Below are positions 60,082 through 64,000 of a DNA stretch of 64,000 bases, piece by piece. Each line of letters begins with the position of its first letter. Position 1 is the stretch's first letter. Position numbers and translations under genes: made by a program. The stretch is from Hoyosella altamirensis. GTDB lineage: Bacteria > Actinomycetota > Actinomycetes > Mycobacteriales > Mycobacteriaceae. The stretch covers positions 930,001-994,000 of the forward strand of contig NZ_JACHWS010000001.1 of the NCBI RefSeq assembly GCF_014191505.1. The letters are read 5' to 3'. The notes beneath the pieces were generated by a model, which had not been told where the DNA came from, did no database searches, and saw only the letters and a program-made list of their open reading frames with translations.

Positions 60082-60714
60082 TCAGGAGCGCTCGGGGGTG
60101 AAGATCCGCATGACCGCGGTGACGAGGTCCCGCTGTGCGGCGAGCGCCCGCCCGGGGTCTTTCATTTGCGAGAGCCAGATCGACGCATTGTTGATGATGC
60201 CGTGCAAACACTGCAGAGCGACGTCGATGTTCGCGCAATCGAGTTCACCTGACTCGACTCCCGCGGTGACGACCTGACGGAATATCGCATCGTGTCTGCG
60301 GCGCATCGACTTCCGGGCTTCGTCATGCATTTCTGGCCAGGATGTCTGCCACGCAAAAATCGTGCCGACCTCGGGATACTCTTCCGTCATTATCCGAATT
60401 TGTTCGTTGACCAGCGCGTGCAGGCGGTCTCGGTGTGCCTCTCCGGGAGCGTCCTCGAGTACGGCTGTCAGTCGGTCCAAGACATTGTTTGACAGCGTCT
60501 CCAGCGCTGCGGAAACCAGTTCGTCCTTGCTGGAAAAGTAGTGGTAGAGAGTTGGTTTCGCGATATCGGCGCCGTCGGCCACATCGTCTAGCCCCATCCC
60601 TTGGTAACCGCTGGTTGCCAGCAGGGAGATCGCGACACGCACGATTTCGGCCTTGCGGCGCTCACGGCGCCGGGAGAGCCGGGTCGGTGCTTCCCCAGTC
60701 TCCACGGTTTCCAC
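60082..60714 (-). CDS. TetR-family transcriptional regulator
   Basis: This 210-residue protein starts at the GTG at 60714, with AGGAG 7 bases upstream; a more distal GTG at 60759 has no such site. The helix-turn-helix lies at about residues 17-65 (RRKAEIVRVAISLLATSGY, GLDDVADGADIAKPTLYHYF, SSKDELVSAAL). The C-terminal domain resembles TetR_C of acyl-CoA-linked regulators. It is divergent from the thioesterase-like gene at 60831, with a short TTCAACC/GGTTGAA inverted repeat (60762-60799) between them, so that gene is its likely target. Confidence 0.92.
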   Translation of the reverse strand: METVETGEAPTRLSRRRERRKAEIVRVAISLLATSGYQGMGLDDVADGADIAKPTLYHYFSSKDELVSAALETLSNNVLDRLTAVLEDAPGEAHRDRLHALVNEQIRIMTEEYPEVGTIFAWQTSWPEMHDEARKSMRRRHDAIFRQVVTAGVESGELDCANIDVALQCLHGIINNASIWLSQMKDPGRALAAQRDLVTAVMRIFTPERS

Positions 60715-60830
60715 GGCTGTGCTCCTCACTCGCGAACGGATCTGCGCAGAAAATACCACAATTCAACCAATAGGACGTTTAGTCGACTCTAGGGTTGAAA
60801 AACCACCCACAGAGTCGTAACGTCGTTTGT

Positions 60831-61646
60831 GTGCATGACGACACCGACTGCTATTTCACTCGGATCGACGAGCATCGTTACCGGCCGACAGAGCGGACCG
60901 GCGGTGCATGGTCACCGACGGAGCAGCACATCAGCCCGGTCATCGGAGTGATGATCCACGAGGTGGAACGGTTCATCGCCAAGCGTGAACCGGACAACCT
61001 GGCGATCACGCGAATCAGCGTCGACATTCTCGGCGTGCTGAGCATTGAGGACTTCGACATTCATGTCGACGTCATTCGGCCCGGAAAGACCATCGAACTG
61101 CTCGAGGCGACAGTCACTGCCGGCGGGCGCCACGCTGTCCGTGCGCGCTTGTGGCGACTGTCGGTCGCGGACACCAGCGCGGTGGCCGGTGGCGTGCAGC
61201 CACAGCTCGTGCCGCCCGAGGCCATGGACTCATGGGATATGACCCAACTGTGGCCCGGTGGCTATATCTCCTCTCTGGATGTGCGGACAGCTGCCCCGCC
61301 GCAACCGGGCCGCACCACCGCATGGGTGAGTAGCGACGTCGCGCTTGTGGGTAACGAACCAGCGAGCGCCCTGGCTCATTTCGTCGGGCTCGTAGACACA
61401 GCCAACGGGGTCGCCGTACGGCAATCACCGCGTGAATGGATGTTCCCTAACCTCGATCTGACGATCCATCTGTTCCGGCAGCCACACGGAAAGTGGGTGG
61501 GCCTCGACACGACAGTCGTTTTCGGAACCGGGGGACAGGGGACCACGACAACAACCCTTCACGACGAGGATGGCCAGGTGGGATATGCAAGTCAGATACT
61601 CACCGTGCGCAGTATGGGCCGCGCGGCAGCCCGCGTGAGCGCGTGA
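60831..61646 (+). CDS. Acyl-CoA thioesterase-like double hot-dog protein
   Basis: About 271 residues from GTG 60831; a TTG at 60795 in frame is the alternative, and neither has a strong ribosome site. Two hot-dog halves can be traced: the first with SPVIGVMIHEVERFIAKREPDNLAITRISVDIL and VIRPGKTIELLEATV, the second with ALAHFVGLVDTANGVAVRQSPREWMFPNLDLTIHLFRQP. That layout fits thioesterase-like superfamily proteins hydrolysing acyl-CoA. No catalytic residues can be assigned with confidence. It is divergent from the TetR gene. Confidence 0.82.
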   Translation: MHDDTDCYFTRIDEHRYRPTERTGGAWSPTEQHISPVIGVMIHEVERFIAKREPDNLAITRISVDILGVLSIEDFDIHVDVIRPGKTIELLEATVTAGGRHAVRARLWRLSVADTSAVAGGVQPQLVPPEAMDSWDMTQLWPGGYISSLDVRTAAPPQPGRTTAWVSSDVALVGNEPASALAHFVGLVDTANGVAVRQSPREWMFPNLDLTIHLFRQPHGKWVGLDTTVVFGTGGQGTTTTTLHDEDGQVGYASQILTVRSMGRAAARVSA

Positions 61647-61764
61647 CGCATCGCGGTGCGCTCGGGCGGTGATCGGAAACACTAGCCCTTCTGGGAACAC
61701 CCCTCGCAGGCAGATCGTTGCTTAAGTAAGTAGTTCACAAATGTGCCTGAAAGGAGGGTCTGTC

Positions 61765-62052
61765 ATGTGCACAGTTCTTTCGGCTGGTCCAGGACGCTTG
61801 GACCCTCGCTCGGCGCCTCGGGGCGCGTACCTCGGCCACCATCAAGGACGCGAGATCCCGGTGTATGGTCCGCACAGCGTCTATCCCTCTGGCCTGCCCC
61901 ACTTCACCGTGCTGAATGGCGGTGCCGGGAAATACATTCTGGCCGGCGAACTGGACTGGGTGAAGAAGCCGTCACTCCGCGACCGCCTCACGCGATCTGA
62001 GGTCCGTAAGAGCCCTGGCTGGGTGGCTGCGCAAGAACCCTGGGCGGCCTGA
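61765..62052 (+). CDS. Small protein of unknown function
   Basis: This 95-residue protein starts at ATG 61765 behind the near-perfect ribosome site AAAGGAGGG (61749-61757), one of the strongest in the window, implying high expression. The sequence is Gly/Pro/Arg-rich (SAPRGAYLGHHQGREIPVYG, YPSGLPHFTVLNGGAGKY) and ends in a basic region with conserved-looking tryptophans (ELDWVKKP, GWVAAQEPW). No signal peptide or membrane segment is visible and I recognise no family. It converges on the DeoR regulator gene, 4 bases apart. Confidence 0.7.
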   Translation: MCTVLSAGPGRLDPRSAPRGAYLGHHQGREIPVYGPHSVYPSGLPHFTVLNGGAGKYILAGELDWVKKPSLRDRLTRSEVRKSPGWVAAQEPWAA

Positions 62053-62056
62053 AAAC

Positions 62057-62845
62057 CTAATGCACCTTCACAATCCTTAGTTCGACGCCTGTGTCTCTGA
62101 TGGCGCGCTGTTCTGCCATCGGCAGTCCGTCATCTGAGATGACGAGGTCGAACTCGTTGAGTGGTGTGAGCGCGTAGAGTCCTTCGCGGCGGAACTTGGT
62201 GTGATCGACCAGCAGAATCCGCCGTGATGATGCCTGGAGCATGCCTCTTTTGACCTGCACCGTTTCCTGCGATTGGTGATAGCACCGCCCGCGTGAAATA
62301 GCGGTCGTCGACATGAAAAGGGTGTCCGCGCGAACCTTGGCGACACCTTCAGCCGTGTACAGGCCGAGGAATGCTTCGTAAGCCGGGAAATACTCGCCAC
62401 CGAGTGCGATCAGAGTGATCCCCGGCGTGGCGGCGTGCATTGCGATGAGCGGCTGAAAGTTCGTGATCAGTGTCAGTGGCGTCCGGTCAGGCAGGTGCTG
62501 CGCCAGGTGCAGGCAGGTCGTGCTCTCGTCGATCATGATGGTCTGACCCGGTACGACGAGTTCCAGCGCAGCTTTCGCGAGCGCCTGTTTGATGCCGGAC
62601 TTCGCTGCCATCCGCTGGTTCACGTTGCCGTGAAACACCGCGGAAGGCACGGATGTGGCCCCGCCGCGCACTTTCCGCAACCAGCCTTGAGCCTGCAAGA
62701 CGTCGAGGTCACGGTGGATTGTCATGAGGCTGACGCTGAATTCGTCGGCGAACTCCCGGGCGCGGGCGAACCCGTCACTGGTGACGCGTTCGCGAATGCG
62801 GTTTCGCCGTTCCTCCTGCGTCGTGCTGGGCTCGATTCCGGTCAT
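62057..62845 (-). CDS. DeoR/GlpR-family transcriptional regulator
   Basis: This 262-residue regulator has an N-terminal DeoR helix-turn-helix (residues 10-65: RRNRIRERVTSDGFARAREFADEFSVSLMTIHRDLDVLQAQG) with the conserved RKVRGGA end. The C-terminal DeoRC sugar-phosphate domain (LVVPGQTIMIDESTTCLHLA, ITNFQPLIAMH, ALGGEY, DHTKF) follows. Such proteins repress sugar or polyol genes until a phosphorylated sugar binds. It is divergent from an RbtT/DalT-type permease, so polyol use is the likely regulated function. A CACGGCA/TGCCGTG palindrome lies between the two. Confidence 0.93.
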   Translation of the reverse strand: MTGIEPSTTQEERRNRIRERVTSDGFARAREFADEFSVSLMTIHRDLDVLQAQGWLRKVRGGATSVPSAVFHGNVNQRMAAKSGIKQALAKAALELVVPGQTIMIDESTTCLHLAQHLPDRTPLTLITNFQPLIAMHAATPGITLIALGGEYFPAYEAFLGLYTAEGVAKVRADTLFMSTTAISRGRCYHQSQETVQVKRGMLQASSRRILLVDHTKFRREGLYALTPLNEFDLVISDDGLPMAEQRAIRDTGVELRIVKVH

Positions 62846-62897
62846 TTCAGCTCCTGTGCAGACCCTGTTATCTTAACGCCAACATCACATCGCAGCG

Positions 62898-62913
62898 CAC
62901 GGCAAGTGCCGTG
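62898..62913. promoter_or_regulatory. Palindrome nested in an outer inverted repeat, candidate DeoR operator
   Basis: CACGGCA-AG-TGCCGTG is a perfect 16-bp palindrome. CTTAAC (62872-62877) and GTTAAG (62913-62918) form an outer pair around it. It is about 55 bases from the DeoR start, in the 225-base divergent region shared with the polyol permease. Confidence 0.6.
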
Positions 62914-62945
62914 TTAAGCGGCTTTTCAGCAAATTATTCACATAT

Positions 62946-62974
62946 GGGGAAGCGAACATCACGTTGGCTTCCCC
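62946..62974 (+). terminator. Terminator-like hairpin inside the permease leader
   Basis: GGGGAAGC (62946-62953) pairs with GCTTCCCC (62967-62974) across a 13-base loop and is followed by AATTTTGTTG. It is the only hairpin in the window with a T-rich run directly after it. It lies between divergent start sites rather than at a gene end, about 97 bases before the permease ATG, so it may be an attenuator. Confidence 0.5.
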
Positions 62975-63070
62975 AATTTTGTTGTCTGGGTCACAGTCAT
63001 AGATGTCTCCTATCAGTAGCTCCTCCACCTCGGACAATCCACCGAATGGAGGCAAGGAATGGAGAGAGAC

Positions 63071-64000
63071 ATGACGACTTCATTAGGTCTCCCACACTCG
63101 GGCACCGAGCCCCGGCGGTCGTGGGCAGACCGGTTCGGCATGCCGCGAGCTCTGCTGTGGGGCTACGTTGGCTTATTGATTTTCATGATCGGTGACGGTG
63201 TCGAAGCGGGCTACTTGTCGCCATTCATGATGGACCGGGGCCTGTCCGGCGAACAGGTCGCGCTGATGTGGACCTTGTACGGAGTCACCGTCGGTATCGC
63301 TGCGTGGCTATCAGGTGCGCTCTCAGATCTATGGGGGCCACGCAAGGTTATGTGGCTTGGTCTCGGGATCTGGGCTGCGCTGCAAGTCCTCCTGCTCGCG
63401 ATCGCGATTCCGACGATGAACTTTACGCTCATCCTCTTCGCGTTTGGCTTGCGCGGATTTGGCTACCCGCTTTTCGCCTATGGCTTCCTGGTATGGATCG
63501 CCGCAGCCACACCGCAGCGGCGCCTCGGCACCGCGGTCGGATGGTTCTGGTTCGCGTTTACCGGTGGACTTCCGACGCTGGGTGCGCTGGTCGCTGCGGG
63601 GATGATCCCCCTCGTTGGGGAATATGAAACTCTCTGGTTCGCACTGATATTGATCATTCTCGGTGGATTGCTCGCGCTACTCGCTGTCAAAGAACGCACC
63701 GGTTATCATCGCCTCGCTCCGGAAGGCGAGCATCCAGTCAAAACGCTGCTGGGCAGTGTGTCCATCCTGTGGCGAAATCCGCGGATCGGCGCGGGCGCGA
63801 TCGTCCGGACCATCAACACCGCACCGCAATTCGGTTTCCTCGTGTTCATGCCGACGTTCTTCACGGAGACAATCGGATTCACGCTCAGTGAGTGGCTGCG
63901 TCTGCTCACCGTGATGTTCGCGGTGAACATTGTGTTCAACCTGATCTTCGGCGTCGTCGGTGACAAGGTCGGCTGGCGCACTACCGTGTGCTGGTTCGGC
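63071..64000 (+). CDS. MFS polyol permease, RbtT/DalT/CsbX family (3' truncated by window)
   Basis: The frame from ATG 63071 (GGAGAGAG upstream) runs to the window end, giving 310 residues. FMIGDGVEAGYLSPFM, LYGVTVGIAAWLSGALSDLWGPRKVM and FGLRGFGYPLFAYGFLVWIAAATPQRRLGTAVGWFWFAF are close to the RbtT/DalT/CsbX group that imports ribitol, arabitol or xylitol. About eight helices are seen before the cut. Divergence from a DeoR regulator supports polyol transport; the matching dehydrogenase or kinase genes would be expected just past the window. Confidence 0.9.
   Translation, partial: MTTSLGLPHSGTEPRRSWADRFGMPRALLWGYVGLLIFMIGDGVEAGYLSPFMMDRGLSGEQVALMWTLYGVTVGIAAWLSGALSDLWGPRKVMWLGLGIWAALQVLLLAIAIPTMNFTLILFAFGLRGFGYPLFAYGFLVWIAAATPQRRLGTAVGWFWFAFTGGLPTLGALVAAGMIPLVGEYETLWFALILIILGGLLALLAVKERTGYHRLAPEGEHPVKTLLGSVSILWRNPRIGAGAIVRTINTAPQFGFLVFMPTFFTETIGFTLSEWLRLLTVMFAVNIVFNLIFGVVGDKVGWRTTVCWFG

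Overview
The window is high-GC, gene-dense bacterial DNA with many GTG starts and ATGA start/stop overlaps. Its gene content fits a mycolate-containing actinobacterium of the Mycobacteriales (Rhodococcus/Hoyosella/Gordonia/Mycobacterium-like). The indicators are FadE-type acyl-CoA dehydrogenases, a wax ester synthase/DGAT, a CYP136-like P450, the LigC/Prim-PolC pair, MT0933-type small proteins, a family 5 uracil-DNA glycosylase and numerous TetR regulators. Placement at genus level is inference only.

Layout. 1-2115: end of a fumarate reductase/succinate dehydrogenase operon (frdABCD). 2183-9648: a TetR gene and a seven-gene acyl-CoA catabolic operon (thiolase, SDR, MDR oxidoreductase, SDR, MaoC hydratase, two acyl-CoA dehydrogenases); its first SDR carries a frameshift. 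9745-13886: an opposing lipid or carbonyl catabolic group with its own TetR gene. 13985-20018: BCCT transporter, PAP2-lipid kinase fusion, acyl-CoA dehydrogenase and wax ester synthase. 20043-20922: an ArsR/SRPBCC pair behind a perfect 16-bp inverted repeat. 21038-31911: mixed housekeeping and metabolism (YigZ, secreted S33 peptidase, DedA-like protein, DUF952-hydrolase fusion, MFS, O-methyltransferase, amino-acid dehydrogenase, uracil-DNA glycosylase, malic enzyme, TenA). 31925-37650: trypsin-like protease, P450, a secreted beta-propeller/DUF305 operon, and two paralogous MT0933-like small proteins. 37755-40327: YqeY and the LigC/Prim-PolC DNA-repair operon. 40526-48222: a secreted protein, a cupin regulator divergent from a thioredoxin-reductase-like flavoprotein, phospholipase D, a PH-domain membrane protein, PrsW-like protease, DUF2306 protein and TetR. 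48242-51766: two FabH-type ketosynthases around an AraC regulator and a SnoaL-like protein. 51891-56930: accessory region with methyltransferases, an alanine-rich protein with a 16-residue period, a DUF559 (Vsr-like) nuclease-fold gene bounded by two copies of a hairpin repeat, and a CHAP gene broken by an amber codon. 57030-64000: pRiA4b ORF-3-like protein, SDR, TetR divergent from a thioesterase-like gene, a small unknown protein, and a DeoR regulator divergent from a polyol permease cut by the window edge.

Most of the window is ordinary lipid-oriented actinobacterial chromosome. Its most unusual part is 53412-55536. There, two successive genes both end with their TGA at the same position inside a 36-bp perfectly repeated sequence, and each copy opens a 19-bp-arm hairpin. 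The two copies lie exactly 960 bp apart and enclose the nuclease-fold gene. No stretch longer than 300 bases lacks a gene; the largest gap is 12954-13250. I saw no tRNA, rRNA, CRISPR array, transposase or prophage gene.
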